Below, piece after piece: positions 28,439 through 37,615 of a DNA stretch of 64,000 nucleotides. Position 1 is the first letter of the stretch, and every line of letters starts with the position of its first letter. This DNA is from Eubacteriaceae bacterium (GTDB taxonomy: Bacteria > Bacillota > Clostridia > Peptostreptococcales > Anaerovoracaceae), in contig CABIXY010000006.1 of NCBI GenBank assembly GCA_902362805.1, forward strand, positions 159,811-223,810, read 5' to 3'. Under the pieces are notes generated by a model, which had not been told where the DNA came from, ran no database searches, and saw only the letters and a program-made list of their open reading frames with translations. The translations under genes and the position numbers were made by a program.

Positions 28439-29632
28439 CTAAGCTGCTATCCGCAGCATTTCAGCTTTTGCGCTGTCGAAAGTAGCGTGTGCGTAATAGT
28501 TCAGCGTCATAGTAATGTTGGAATGTCCCATAATGTACTGTAATGCTTTCGGGTTCATTCCGGCATTTGCCATGTTGGTACAGAACGTATGACGTAAGGT
28601 GTGCGGTGTCATTACTTTCGGTAGAGCTTCCTCATGGTACTTGTTGTACTTCTTTGCAAGCCCCCTAAACATACCGTCATAATTGGTAGCTGTTTTCGGG
28701 TAGCCGTCCCGGTTGAGGAAAAGGAAGTTGCTGTAACCGTCAATAGTAACAGCTTTTGCACCCCTGCGCCGTTTCAGCACTCGGTTAAATGCTTCATATA
28801 CTTTTTCGCTCATTGGAATTTGACGAATACCGCTTTTCGTTTTTGGTGTTTCAATGTAATATCCTGTTTCCGCACTTCTTAAAAGTTGGTGGTCTACATT
28901 GATTATCCTATTCTCAAAGTTAATGTCAGTATCGGTCAGCCCGCAAAGTTCAGAGATACGAAGCCCTGTCCCAAGCAAAATAATAAGCTCGTCATAATAC
29001 TTCTGATAAACTTTGTCATTTTGAGCAAAGGACAAAAAACTTTCTTCCTGCGCTGGTGTTAGCGGAACCTTTGGTTCTGTATCATCTTCAATGACAGTGT
29101 TTAACTGGAAGTCAAAAGGATTTTTCCTTATGCAATCGTCCTGTATCGCTGTGTAAAAGGCAGCTTTCAAGGAACGCTTGTCATTACTGATAGTCTTATA
29201 GGAAATTCCTTTTTCTTTCATGCGGATTGCCCATTCTTTCGCGTCGGACAGCTTCACGCTGTCAATCGGGCAGCCCCCAAGTTTATCTTCTTCCAGTAGC
29301 TTCATCAGCCGCTTGCGTCCGTTTTTCGTATTGTACCTTACATTTCCCCGGTGGCGTATCTGCTTTGCATAAAGTTGGCAGACCGTCATTTTCTTGCCTA
29401 TGGTGTCTATCCCGTCGTCAAGGTCTTTCTGTATCTCTTTTACCTTTTCTCGTAGGGATATATCCTCACGCTTTCCGGCAGGGGTCTTGTCCGTAGGTAC
29501 TAACTTCCACGTATACACAAACTGCGGATTACCAAAGGTATCTATATATTTGTAAGCATATCTTCCGTCTTTTCTCTGGCTCTCTCCCGACCGCAAAACT
29601 CGATTTTTGCTGTCACGTCTTTTCTTTGACAT
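28439..29632 (-). CDS. int: Tyrosine recombinase integrase (Tn1549/Tn916 type)
   Basis: A 397-residue integrase. The N-terminal arm-binding domain (about 1-80) is basic and Tn916-like (YAYKYIDTFGNPQFVYTWK), the core-binding domain follows, and the catalytic domain holds TGLRISEL (Arg), HTLRHTF (His-x2-Arg), GHSNITMTLNYYAH (His and the nucleophile Tyr). The length equals that of Tn1549 Int. It excises and inserts the element through 5-6 base staggered exchange at T/A-rich sites, with little sequence specificity. It is transcribed towards the left end, with xis upstream, as in Tn916. Confidence 0.95.
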   Translation of the reverse strand: MSKKRRDSKNRVLRSGESQRKDGRYAYKYIDTFGNPQFVYTWKLVPTDKTPAGKREDISLREKVKEIQKDLDDGIDTIGKKMTVCQLYAKQIRHRGNVRYNTKNGRKRLMKLLEEDKLGGCPIDSVKLSDAKEWAIRMKEKGISYKTISNDKRSLKAAFYTAIQDDCIRKNPFDFQLNTVIEDDTEPKVPLTPAQEESFLSFAQNDKVYQKYYDELIILLGTGLRISELCGLTDTDINFENRIINVDHQLLRSAETGYYIETPKTKSGIRQIPMSEKVYEAFNRVLKRRRGAKAVTIDGYSNFLFLNRDGYPKTATNYDGMFRGLAKKYNKYHEEALPKVMTPHTLRHTFCTNMANAGMNPKALQYIMGHSNITMTLNYYAHATFDSAKAEMLRIAA

Positions 29633-29712
29633 TTTTCAATGCTCCTTTCCAAGACGGAAAGAGCCTTGATATGCTTATCCCATTATAGCACATTCAAGGC
29701 TCAATTTCACTA

Positions 29713-29916
29713 TCAGATTGTGTCTATGGTATCAATCATTTTTTCAAACTGTTTGCGCTTGATTTGAATACGGTTGCCGTTCATAATAACCCACCCGGCG
29801 GCAGGATTTTCCTCGGCTAATTTACGCAGCTTGTTTTCTCCGATACGGAAGTATTTAGCTGCTTCATCTATCGTAAGCGTGTATTTTTCCCAAATAGGCA
29901 CGTCGGCGTTACTCAT
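29713..29916 (-). CDS. xis: Excisionase
   Basis: A 67-residue winged-helix protein of Tn916 Xis size. The opening [22 protein letters not shown] is the DNA-binding helix-turn-helix and the C terminus is basic ([14 protein letters not shown]). It lies 80 bases upstream of int in the same direction. It bends the element ends and promotes excision over integration; here that would also rejoin the exporter gene. Confidence 0.93.
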   Translation of the reverse strand: MSNADVPIWEKYTLTIDEAAKYFRIGENKLRKLAEENPAAGWVIMNGNRIQIKRKQFEKMIDTIDTI

Positions 29917-30325
29917 AGTATCGTCCCCCTTTCAATATTAGGAAAAGTGAATAGTAAAAGGGGCTTTAATCGGACGGCTGTTAGCACAACCTCGCGGGAG
30001 TTCCACCCCTGCCCGTTAAGGCAGCTCTACCCAATGCCTGCGACGCTTTTAACGCTCGGACTATGGCTATAAAGGCTTGTCTACCCTTAGTGCGTGTCGT
30101 CGCCCACAAGCCGCTACACTTGTTCCCCGGCGTGGTGGTGGTCGCTCGACTTTCTCCAATAGAAGAAAAGCGTCATGGCGCACCTGCCGTATGGCTCAAC
30201 GCAAAAAGGACGTATCCGATTTGCCCTATACTGCGTCGCCGTTATCTTGCGTCGCTTTCTTTGTCAAAGAGCAAGTAAGGTCAAGTCAACAGGCAGCGGA
30301 AAGGGGGACGCTGCTTGTGGTTATC
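29917..30325. other. Non-coding, GC-rich stretch between xis and the HTH gene
   Basis: About 400 bases. Short frames on the + strand (30063-30278, 30077-30340) have no ribosome site and unlikely protein sequence. The position corresponds to the long untranslated leader before xis-int in Tn916-like elements. No clear terminator was identified. Confidence 0.5.
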
Positions 30326-30577
30326 TCAAACCTTGAATGAAAGGACAGCCCGCATAAGACGCGAACGCAAGCGGTCGCGTATATCCTCATCTATGCCCCA
30401 ATAGATATTTCCGCGCTCATCACGCAGCTTTCGCATAGACAGGGACGCTATGTAGCTTTCGTAATGCTGTACGACAATGTTCATAGCTTCCGGGTCGCCC
30501 TTAGTAGCGGCTATGATTACCGGGTAAGGCAACAAGCCGCGTTCGTCCTGTTCTGATTTACTAATCTGTGCAGTCAT
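30326..30577 (-). CDS. Small helix-turn-helix protein (Tn916 Orf8-like)
   Basis: An 83-residue protein with PVIIAATKGDPEAMNIVVQHYE, the short N-terminal helix-turn-helix typical of conjugative-transposon HTH proteins that accompany a small sigma factor. Its start overlaps the end of the sigma factor gene, so the two are translated together. Role in control of excision/transfer genes is inferred from Tn916 orf7/orf8. Confidence 0.8.
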   Translation of the reverse strand: MTAQISKSEQDERGLLPYPVIIAATKGDPEAMNIVVQHYESYIASLSMRKLRDERGNIYWGIDEDIRDRLRSRLMRAVLSFKV

Positions 30578-31001
30578 AGGCTTTTTCCTCCAAATAGCGT
30601 TTTAACAGCTTCATTGAGCTTGTCCGGCGGGACTGTACCGTTGTCCTTGACAGATTACAAAACTTTGCAATCTCGCGTTCGCTCATGTCAAAGAAATAAT
30701 ACAGCAGTACGGTTTCCCGCTTTTCTTCCGGCAAACTGTGCAGGGCTTCGGCAAGCAGCTTCGCAGTAATTTCTTTGCCGCCGACAACGAAAGACTGTTC
30801 TGCTTCATCATCTGCAAAATACTCGTCGCAGACGTAGAGCTGTTTTTCTTCCAGTGGCGACAGGTCAGAAAAAGTAACCTCGCGTAATTGTCGCTGCTTT
30901 GTGTCCCTGTGGGCATTCATAGCTTCTCGCTTCAACGCCAGTTTGCAAAAGCCGTTAAAAGCACAACGGATTTGCCATTGGGTACGAATAGGCTCGTTCA
31001 T
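30561..31001 (-). CDS. Sigma-70-like regulatory protein (Tn916 Orf7-like)
   Basis: A 146-residue sigma factor-like protein. The C-terminal part has a clear region 4 (LPEEKRETVLLYYFFDMSE, then REIAKFCNLSRTTVQSRR), while the N-terminal region 2 is weak. GAAAGGAGGTGAGAAC precedes the ATG. In Tn916, the related Orf7/Orf8 pair positively controls expression of excision and transfer genes. Hairpins upstream could control it. Confidence 0.85.
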   Translation of the reverse strand: MNEPIRTQWQIRCAFNGFCKLALKREAMNAHRDTKQRQLREVTFSDLSPLEEKQLYVCDEYFADDEAEQSFVVGGKEITAKLLAEALHSLPEEKRETVLLYYFFDMSEREIAKFCNLSRTTVQSRRTSSMKLLKRYLEEKAYDCTD

Positions 31002-31066
31002 GTTCTCACCTCCTTTCGCTGCCGCGAAAGCGGTGGAGTTTGAAATGTCCCCTTTCGTAAACCCTC

Positions 31067-31098
31067 AAACCAACGCACTTCAAAATGGACGTTGGTTT
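31067..31098. terminator. Hairpin upstream of the sigma gene
   Basis: AAACCAACG and CGTTGGTTT form a 9-base stem with 14-base loop, about 65 bases upstream of the sigma-like gene on the minus strand. On the + strand it is followed by TTTTAG. May be a terminator or antiterminator. Confidence 0.5.
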
Positions 31099-31138
31099 TA
31101 GAAATTTTTTGAAAAAGTTTTTTGATAAAATACAAAAT

Positions 31139-31167
31139 GCGCCCGTCTGCAAATTGCAGACAGGCGC
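31139..31167 (-). terminator. Strong hairpin, probable minus-strand terminator
   Basis: GCGCC-CGTCTGC and GCAGACA-GGCGC nearly perfectly pair around AAATT. Read on the minus strand it is followed by ATTTTGTATTTT, fitting a terminator between the cargo genes and the regulatory genes. Confidence 0.65.
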
Positions 31168-31208
31168 AAAGGAATTATCAAAAGTATATGTATGATTTGT
31201 GAGTTCAT

Positions 31209-31286
31209 CTATGTAGCCAGAATAACCCGTTGGCGGGTAATGGCTTTTTTTGATAACAGTCTATTAGGGCATAGGAAAAAGGACAT
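31209..31286 (-). CDS. Possible 25-aa leader peptide overlapping a terminator-like hairpin
   Basis: A short frame MSFFLCPNRLLSKK to VILAT with AAGGAGGT six bases before the ATG (31284-31286), a strong site for such a small ORF. It overlaps an inverted repeat (31216-31252: GCCA...TAACCCG/CGGGTAATGGC) with T7 on the + strand. The pattern, a translated short peptide within a hairpin ahead of the sigma-like gene, would suit attenuation control as in tet(M)-type leaders. Could also be chance overlap with a + strand terminator. Confidence 0.4.
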   Translation of the reverse strand: MSFFLCPNRLLSKKAITRQRVILAT

Positions 31287-31493
31287 GACGATACCTCCTT
31301 GATACCGCCATGTCTTTATCTAGTAGGAGAGTTATCGTTAGAATTTAGATAGATAAAAAGAAACGGCGGCTCTGAAAATCAAAGCCGCCGAAATAGAATA
31401 GGCGCGTGAAAACCTGTCTGCGTTGCGACGGCTTTTTTTCTTTGCCGTCGTCCGGCAGATGTTCTATACTATGTCAATTTCAAAAATTTCTCA

Positions 31494-31991
31494 TTATCCT
31501 TTATTACTTTTTTGTTTTGTCTTATGTAAAAGCAGGATAACCAAAACAGAAATAGCTATACTGCATAGAATATATGTCCAATTAAAATATGATAGATTTA
31601 TTAAATTCTGTGCTGATTGATTTTTAATGAAGTTTGTATATGGTGCGTTACTCTTAATCGCTTCCATAACTCCTACAACATTTATCGGTCTTAAATTGTA
31701 TAAGTACGCACCAAATAAATATATTGCTGCTTTTTCAACGACCGACGGTATTAAAATAGCCAATGCAGCAAGCCATAATTGACATTGCTTGTGGGATTTC
31801 TGTAAATATAACGCCCCAAAAAGATAGGGCAATATCGCAAGGCAACAGCCCAAGAGGACAATATTCTGATGAAGCCCAAAGAGGGCAAAGAATATGCGGA
31901 TAAAAAGATACGTTCCAAATATAATTAACCAATCAATGAGCAAGCTTTTTATTGGCGTGTGCTTTTTTACTATTTCATTCTGTAACTGCAT
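31494..31991 (-). CDS. Small membrane protein of the Bce-like module
   Basis: A 165-residue protein with four to five predicted helices (for example WLIIFGTYLFIRIFFALFGL near the N terminus and ILCSIAISVLVILLL near the end) and a basic tail. The ATG at 31989-31991 follows GGGAGG by seven bases; the alternative start at 32006 lies upstream of that site. It follows the kinase gene by 22 bases and is probably co-transcribed. I recognise no family. Possible roles are accessory peptide immunity or sensing. Confidence 0.75.
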   Translation of the reverse strand: MQLQNEIVKKHTPIKSLLIDWLIIFGTYLFIRIFFALFGLHQNIVLLGCCLAILPYLFGALYLQKSHKQCQLWLAALAILIPSVVEKAAIYLFGAYLYNLRPINVVGVMEAIKSNAPYTNFIKNQSAQNLINLSYFNWTYILCSIAISVLVILLLHKTKQKSNKG

Positions 31992-32013
31992 TTCACTACC
32001 TCCCAAATAGACG

Positions 32014-33042
32014 TTACACTTTTGGAAACGTCAAGGTTACGGTTGTTCCACCGTATGAATTGTTTTTAAGCTCCACCGTGATAAATAAGTCAGTTGCCAT
32101 TTTCTGAACAAGGTATAAGCCCATACCTGTAGAACGACTAAGGTAACTGCCCGTATCTCCGGTAAACCCCTTGTCGAAAACAAAGGGTAAGTCAGACAAT
32201 GGTATGCTTGTGCCGTTGTCTTTGATAGATAAAGAAATCTGTTCACTATTCATACTATCAGCTATGGAAAATATGAGCCGTGGGGCAAGGTTGTTTCCCA
32301 CATATTTCACACTATTACTGATTATCTGTCCTAAAATGAACATCAGACCTTTTTTGTCAGAAATCACTTGATAATCGTTTTCGGTATATTCAATAGAAAA
32401 TCCGGCTTCTTCAAGAAGCGTTAAATTATCTTCAACTGCTTCACGGCAAGTTCCAAGAATTGAAAGCGACTCAAAAGAGTAATCCTTATGTGTAGCCCCA
32501 AGCCTTGAAAAGTATAGAATTTGTTCTATATCCTGTCGGGTATGGTCGCGTACATAAAGCATACGAGTATGAACCAAAGGGGACATTTCATCTTTTCGAT
32601 TATCCAGTAGCAAGGTCATAAGGGATAGTGGTTTTTTGATTTCATGCACCCAATTTTCAACATAGTGTTCATAGTCTGTAACTGTAATTTTCTGTTCGTT
32701 GATATATTCTTGCTGCGTCCTCAAATGTTTTCCCAATTCACAGATAAGAGGGCGTATTACAGCGGGAACAGCTTCACACAGTAAGTATTCGTTGGTATCG
32801 TCCGGCTCTAATAGAAAACGCCGAAAAATAGCGTCTGCCTTGTTACGTTTTCTGATTGATATAGCAAGAGGAATAGCAAGTGCGGCAAATGACACAAAAA
32901 TTATCAATGCAGCATAATTTATAAAATAATCAGGGTTAGCCAACCAAGCAAGAAATATAAAGAACAAGTCCAAACAGGCAAGTGTAATAATCCATACCCG
33001 GTTAGAGGAAATATAGATTAAAAGTATTTTCAACTTATTCAT
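32014..33042 (-). CDS. BceS-type intramembrane-sensing histidine kinase
   Basis: A 342-residue kinase. Two N-terminal helices are separated by a very short loop (about residues 15-60), which is the hallmark of kinases that sense through a BceAB-type transporter. H-box YVENWVHEIKKPLSLM, N-box IISNSVKYVGN, and DNGTSIP/GMGLYLVQKM are present. The start overlaps the regulator stop by four bases. It forms one unit with BceR-like, BceB-like and BceA-like genes and probably reports peptide flux through the transporter. Confidence 0.9.
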   Translation of the reverse strand: MNKLKILLIYISSNRVWIITLACLDLFFIFLAWLANPDYFINYAALIIFVSFAALAIPLAISIRKRNKADAIFRRFLLEPDDTNEYLLCEAVPAVIRPLICELGKHLRTQQEYINEQKITVTDYEHYVENWVHEIKKPLSLMTLLLDNRKDEMSPLVHTRMLYVRDHTRQDIEQILYFSRLGATHKDYSFESLSILGTCREAVEDNLTLLEEAGFSIEYTENDYQVISDKKGLMFILGQIISNSVKYVGNNLAPRLIFSIADSMNSEQISLSIKDNGTSIPLSDLPFVFDKGFTGDTGSYLSRSTGMGLYLVQKMATDLFITVELKNNSYGGTTVTLTFPKV

Positions 33043-33722
33043 AAGCGCACCTGCTCTTTCAAGCGGTAGCCTTGACCGCGCACTGTTTCTATACGTTCTT
33101 CAAGACCAAATTCACGAAGCGTTTTTCGCAGCCGAGTAAAATTTACTTGTAATGCATTTTCGTCTATAAATTCTTCTGTTCCCCATAGTCTAATGCATAA
33201 TTCTTTTTTAGAAACAATCTTAGGGCTATTTTTCAAGAGAGCAAGTAATATTTTTCCTTCGTTCGGTGGCATAAGGTAAGAGCTATTCCCTACATAAATT
33301 GTAAAGGTATTCGGGTCAAGTAAAAAACCACCTCCATCAAGTAACCCTTGCTGTACCTGTTCTTCTTTACGTCGAAGAAGATTTTTAATTCGGGCAAGTA
33401 AACGTGACATATTACAAGGTTTTGTTAAATAGTCATCAGCCCCCAAGTCTAATGCGTGCAGTTCGTCCTGCAATTTATCTCTTGCAGTCAATACGAGTAC
33501 CGTACCAATCTGTTTAGCTTTCAACTCTTTACATATTTCAAAACCCGAACGAAAGGGAAGATTGATGTCAAGCAAAATTAAGTCGGGAAAATATGCTGCT
33601 ATTTCTGATACTGCGTTTTCAAAATCCGATAATCCAATCGTATCATATCCCGATTTTTCTAATAAGTTCAACAGTTCTTCTCGCATATAAACATCATCTT
33701 CAACCACAACTATCTTTGCCAA
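33039..33722 (-). CDS. BceR-type response regulator, TTG start
   Basis: A 227-residue OmpR-family regulator: Asp52 in LILLDINLPFRSG, Lys in DYLTKPC and a C-terminal winged helix ending in TVRGQGYRL. The start is placed at TTG (33720-33722): AAAGGAGG ends eight bases before it and the protein then begins MAKIVVVEDD, as in relatives; the ATG at 33743 lies upstream of this ribosome site. Its likely targets are the bceAB-like genes just upstream. Confidence 0.9.
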   Translation of the reverse strand: MAKIVVVEDDVYMREELLNLLEKSGYDTIGLSDFENAVSEIAAYFPDLILLDINLPFRSGFEICKELKAKQIGTVLVLTARDKLQDELHALDLGADDYLTKPCNMSRLLARIKNLLRRKEEQVQQGLLDGGGFLLDPNTFTIYVGNSSYLMPPNEGKILLALLKNSPKIVSKKELCIRLWGTEEFIDENALQVNFTRLRKTLREFGLEERIETVRGQGYRLKEQVRL

Positions 33723-33759
33723 TATGTCCGCCTCCTTTCCCATAATATTTATAAGCCTG

Positions 33760-35910
33760 TTAAGAATTGGGCTTGTAATTGAGCTTTCCTATTTCACGAT
33801 TAGCTGTTCGAGCAACAGCCACACCGTAAATTACCATAACAAGAACAACAATAACAGCCATAGCAATTAAAAGAGGATAGGACTGTTCAAGGTGTGCCGC
33901 TCCTGAATATAAATATAGCTGCATGGCATATATCCCTACTGCTCCGCTGATACACGCTAATATAAGAGGAAGCAGGAAATACCATAATACTTGTTGGTTG
34001 ATAGAACGCTTAATTTGTTCACGTCGTGCTCCTAAAATAGAGAGTGTTAGATACCTTGATTTTGTAGTTTGCATTTGCGTCAAGAATTGCAGGGCAAGTA
34101 ATGCACACGCAATAATCAAAAACATAAATCCCATGTATAGTGTTGTATAACTTCCGGAAATAACATAAAATAATTGTCGCCCAAAATTATTAAGATAGCT
34201 TTCGTAATATAGACCAGATGGTTTTAACAAATCACGAGCTTCCATAATCGGTAACATTAAACCTTTTGTTTCAACAAGTTCATTAGGAATACAAAAGTTC
34301 CAATAAACCATACAAGTGTCTGAATTTACAAATTCTGAATATATCTCATCTGAAACAATCAATGCAGTTATAATCTTGATATTTTCATCTGCGGTCAACC
34401 CTTTCATCGGTACAGAGGGAACAAGATAAAATGGTCTTTCGTTGATAGAAAGCAACGCTTCATTATTCGCCTGTGCGTCTGCTGCAATTTGATTTAACAG
34501 TGTAACCGTTTCATCTTGAGCATTACCTAAAAAATCTGGGTTGAGATAATAGACAACTTCATTGTTCCCAAGGCTAATCTGTTTTTCTCCCGCGGCATCC
34601 AATAACCGATTATAGGAAGATACAGGAAGCAAATAAGGAGAAGAACTACCAGTATCAATAAGACCTAAAAGGTTTAAGGCAGCAGGTTGGTCGGAGCCAA
34701 AACTATACATACCATCTTCTTGTGTGGCAGGGTCTACTACATCTTGAGGTAAATGCTGCACGATTTGTTTCCTAAATTTCGACCAATCAACAGGAGAACT
34801 TATCCCATCCGAAGCAGTGGATTTTATATTTCCTATTTCCATACGGTTCAGATTTGATACATAAGGACGAATTTGTTCGTTGGAAAGATACTTCTCAACA
34901 ATTTGGTCGTTGCCCATTACAGTAAAGTCATAAACAGAAGTACCTCGTGTCAATTCACTTCCATATGACATTATGCGCACTGAGCCGTCGGTAATTAACA
35001 TAATAGTAAGCATCATCAGAATGGACGCTACGCTGATTGAAATATATTTATTAACGACATTTTCATGCAACTGCCGTAAAGTAAATACATAAAGTCCTCT
35101 TGTGGCTTTGTGTTTTATAGAAGCTGCCCATATACTCAAAATTCTTGCAAGTCCTCGAATAAATAGAATTGTTCCGATAATTCCAAGTAAAACGGCAATA
35201 AGCAGCATTGCCCCACTCGCAGCCATAAAATGCTCTACAACAATCCAGTACGCGACAAGCAAAATTACGGTGCCTATAGCAAACGATACGAAACTTACAT
35301 ATGGATTCCCTGTGCGTTGCTTTTTCGCCATCTCTCCATAAACAAGTTGATGTAGCTCTTTACGGAACAGCTTTCCGCATAGAACAAACAATGCTACAAA
35401 CTGAATAATCAAGAAGCCTAACGATGTGAAAATAGCGGCACTTACAGAAAAACTTAATTGGTGTGTAATGATACCATGCCCTACTAAACGCGCGGTTGTA
35501 AGACTTATAGCTTCGGATAAAAAGCCACCGCATACAAGCCCTCCTAAAAGAGCTAAAAACGACGTGATTAGCCCCTCTGTCATTATTTGAATAAATAATT
35601 TAATCTTTGTCATTCCAAACATCAAATAAAGCCCCAGTTCTCGACTACGACATTCAAGTTGATATTTGTTTGCAAATACTACGAGAAAGAACACAAATAA
35701 TAAAGCACAAAGATAAACCGTCGGTAAAAGATTAGTAAGCAACCGTTCTACTGCGTCGCTCTCAATTTCACTTAAAAAACGTATTACGTCCTGTTGTCCA
35801 AGAGAAAGCACTATATAAAACATTGCTACGGCTGTTATCATTGTCAGAAAATAAATTAGGTTTTCGCTACGGCTCCGTTTGGCGTTTCGCCATGTGAGAT
35901 TAAAGAACAT
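33760..35910 (-). CDS. BceB-like ABC permease
   Basis: A 716-residue permease with an N-terminal FtsX-type bundle (starting FFNLTWRNAKRSRSENLIYF), further paired helices, a large extracellular domain at about 310-600 and a C-terminal bundle (YLTLSILGARREQIKRS). This ten-helix plan with a long extracellular loop is specific to Bce-type peptide detoxification permeases. The ATG at 35908-35910 has GGAGG eight bases upstream; the GTG two codons earlier is less likely. It overlaps the ATPase stop by 11 bases. Likely gives resistance to bacitracin, lantibiotics or related peptides. Confidence 0.9.
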   Translation of the reverse strand: MFFNLTWRNAKRSRSENLIYFLTMITAVAMFYIVLSLGQQDVIRFLSEIESDAVERLLTNLLPTVYLCALLFVFFLVVFANKYQLECRSRELGLYLMFGMTKIKLFIQIMTEGLITSFLALLGGLVCGGFLSEAISLTTARLVGHGIITHQLSFSVSAAIFTSLGFLIIQFVALFVLCGKLFRKELHQLVYGEMAKKQRTGNPYVSFVSFAIGTVILLVAYWIVVEHFMAASGAMLLIAVLLGIIGTILFIRGLARILSIWAASIKHKATRGLYVFTLRQLHENVVNKYISISVASILMMLTIMLITDGSVRIMSYGSELTRGTSVYDFTVMGNDQIVEKYLSNEQIRPYVSNLNRMEIGNIKSTASDGISSPVDWSKFRKQIVQHLPQDVVDPATQEDGMYSFGSDQPAALNLLGLIDTGSSSPYLLPVSSYNRLLDAAGEKQISLGNNEVVYYLNPDFLGNAQDETVTLLNQIAADAQANNEALLSINERPFYLVPSVPMKGLTADENIKIITALIVSDEIYSEFVNSDTCMVYWNFCIPNELVETKGLMLPIMEARDLLKPSGLYYESYLNNFGRQLFYVISGSYTTLYMGFMFLIIACALLALQFLTQMQTTKSRYLTLSILGARREQIKRSINQQVLWYFLLPLILACISGAVGIYAMQLYLYSGAAHLEQSYPLLIAMAVIVVLVMVIYGVAVARTANREIGKLNYKPNS

Positions 35911-36682
35911 TTGCACTTCCTCCCCCCATTTGAGCCATCACTTGTAAAATACGTGCATAAAAATCTTCCTGTGTTTCATTTGGAATTTTACGACGTAACT
36001 CATGGAAAATAACACCGTCTTGAATGAACAAAATACGAGAACAGAAACTCGCGGCGTTAGGGTCATGCGTGACCATTAGGATTGTGCGTCCACGCCTAAG
36101 ATTGATTTCCTGTAACTTCTCCATGAGTAAACGTGCTGATTTTGTATCTAATGCACCTGTAGGTTCATCAGCCAAAATAATATCGGGGTCAGAAATCAAA
36201 CTACGTGCAGCAGCTACGCGTTGTTTTTGACCGCCCGACATTTGTGACGGAAATTTAGAAAGAACGTCTGTAATTCCAAGAAAATCTGCTATATCTTTTA
36301 GCTTTTTTTCCGCTGTAACAATGTCAATATTATGAATTGATAAAGGCAATATAATATTTTCTTTACCAGTTAGATTATCAAGTAAAGCAAAATCTTGAAA
36401 TAGATAACCAATCTTGTTGCCACGATATTCAGCCAACTTCGTGCCATCAAAAGAGCTTATATTGGCACCTGAAAGTAAAATTTGTCCAGAGGTTGGTTTA
36501 ATGACCGTAGCAATACAATTCAACAATGTTGTTTTTCCAGAACCGCTGGCTCCCATAATTCCCAAATATTCGCCATTCAGAACATCAAAGGTAATTCCGT
36601 TTAGTGCTTTTGTTGGAACCCCCTCTTTGGAATATGCTTTGTGCAAGTCGCGTACTTCTAATAGTTTTTTTGTATCATTCAT
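35900..36682 (-). CDS. BceA-like ABC ATPase
   Basis: A 260-residue ATPase with Walker A GASGSGKTT, signature MSGGQKQR and Walker [16 protein letters not shown], followed by a ~35-residue tail (RRKIPNETQEDFYARIL) typical of Bce/Vrt ATPases. GAGGTG precedes the ATG. It pairs with the permease with which it overlaps. Both genes, with the BceRS-like pair, are visibly more AT-rich than the conjugation genes around them. Confidence 0.93.
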   Translation of the reverse strand: MNDTKKLLEVRDLHKAYSKEGVPTKALNGITFDVLNGEYLGIMGASGSGKTTLLNCIATVIKPTSGQILLSGANISSFDGTKLAEYRGNKIGYLFQDFALLDNLTGKENIILPLSIHNIDIVTAEKKLKDIADFLGITDVLSKFPSQMSGGQKQRVAAARSLISDPDIILADEPTGALDTKSARLLMEKLQEINLRRGRTILMVTHDPNAASFCSRILFIQDGVIFHELRRKIPNETQEDFYARILQVMAQMGGGSANVL

Positions 36683-36787
36683 ATCTCACACCTCACATTT
36701 TTTGCTTACGCTTATCTTACGAATATAATTTTACTGCATAAGAAGCAACCACACCACTTACAGTTGTTGTAAGGTTTATTTGTTTGT

Positions 36788-36973
36788 TTATTGTATCTGC
36801 ATTTTATGTTGTTTCTTTCTCATATCAAAAGGTTTTTCCGCGTTTTTTGGTATCAGCCACATATACCCCAGTTTTGAAACGCCCGGTATGCGATTTTCGC
36901 TACAAAGTATCTGTACTCGTCTTTCAGAAATTCCCCATTTCTTTGCCGCTTCGGGACAAGACATATATTCCAT
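36788..36973 (-). CDS. Small helix-turn-helix protein
   Basis: A 61-residue protein starting MEYMSCPEAAKKWGISERRVQ, a MerR/excisionase-type helix-turn-helix, then the short wing IPGVSKLGYMWLIP. It lies upstream of the BceA-like gene on the same strand, about 105 bases away. Similar proteins are common in Firmicute mobile elements next to resistance modules. The frame allows a TTG two codons upstream. Target unknown. Confidence 0.7.
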   Translation of the reverse strand: MEYMSCPEAAKKWGISERRVQILCSENRIPGVSKLGYMWLIPKNAEKPFDMRKKQHKMQIQ

Positions 36974-37133
36974 AATCAAAACGCCCTTTCCTCAAATTTT
37001 ACCAGTATAATTATACTCGGATAGCCGAATAATATCAAGTATATGATATGCTCTATTTCAGTCAATAATGTGCTGTGTGTAATCATATCTCGAAAGGAAG
37101 ATGAAATATACAATGTAGTTGGGTGAAATGACT

Positions 37134-37493
37134 ATGAAGCAGAACAAAGAAAAATTTGATTTTAAGGCTTTCGGGCAAGCCATTAAAGCAGCAAGAAAAG
37201 CAAAGGGAATATCACGCAATCAGTTAGCCGATACGCTGAATATTGCGCCCCGATATATCGCGTCCATTGAGAACAGCGGGCAGCACCCAAGTTTACAGAT
37301 TTTATATGAGCTTGTAACCCTGCTTGATGTATCAGTAGACCAGTTCTTTTTCCCGGAACGGGAACAGGAGAAATCCACGCGCCGCCGTCAGCTCGATACT
37401 ATGCTTGACGGTATGAGCGAAAAAGATTTGAAAATCCTGTCTGCTACTGCAAAAGGAATAGAGGAAGCCAACAACGACGAAACGGGGGAATAA
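37134..37493 (+). CDS. XRE-family transcriptional regulator
   Basis: A 119-residue regulator with an N-terminal Cro/CI helix-turn-helix (AIKAARKAKGISRNQLADTL, then ISRNQ...NIAPRYIASIENSG) and a charged C-terminal segment. The start is uncertain: TTG at 37119, ATG at 37128 and ATG at 37134 are in frame, and GGGTGA lies seven bases before the last. It is the first + strand gene ahead of mobC-relaxase, so it probably controls the mobilisation operon. Confidence 0.82.
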   Translation: MKQNKEKFDFKAFGQAIKAARKAKGISRNQLADTLNIAPRYIASIENSGQHPSLQILYELVTLLDVSVDQFFFPEREQEKSTRRRQLDTMLDGMSEKDLKILSATAKGIEEANNDETGE

Positions 37494-37615
37494 AGTTCTC
37501 TCGTTTTTGTTTATATAGAGTGATTGAAACGTCGCAGATTGCGGCGTTTTTCTTTTGGGAAAGTTCGTCAAATTTGCCGTTCCCGGTGTTGTAGGTAGTA
37601 AGGGATAAAGTTTCG

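Noticed and set aside
30063..30340. + strand ORFs between xis and the HTH gene
   Set aside because: No start signals, atypical residue composition, and the place corresponds to an untranslated leader in related elements.
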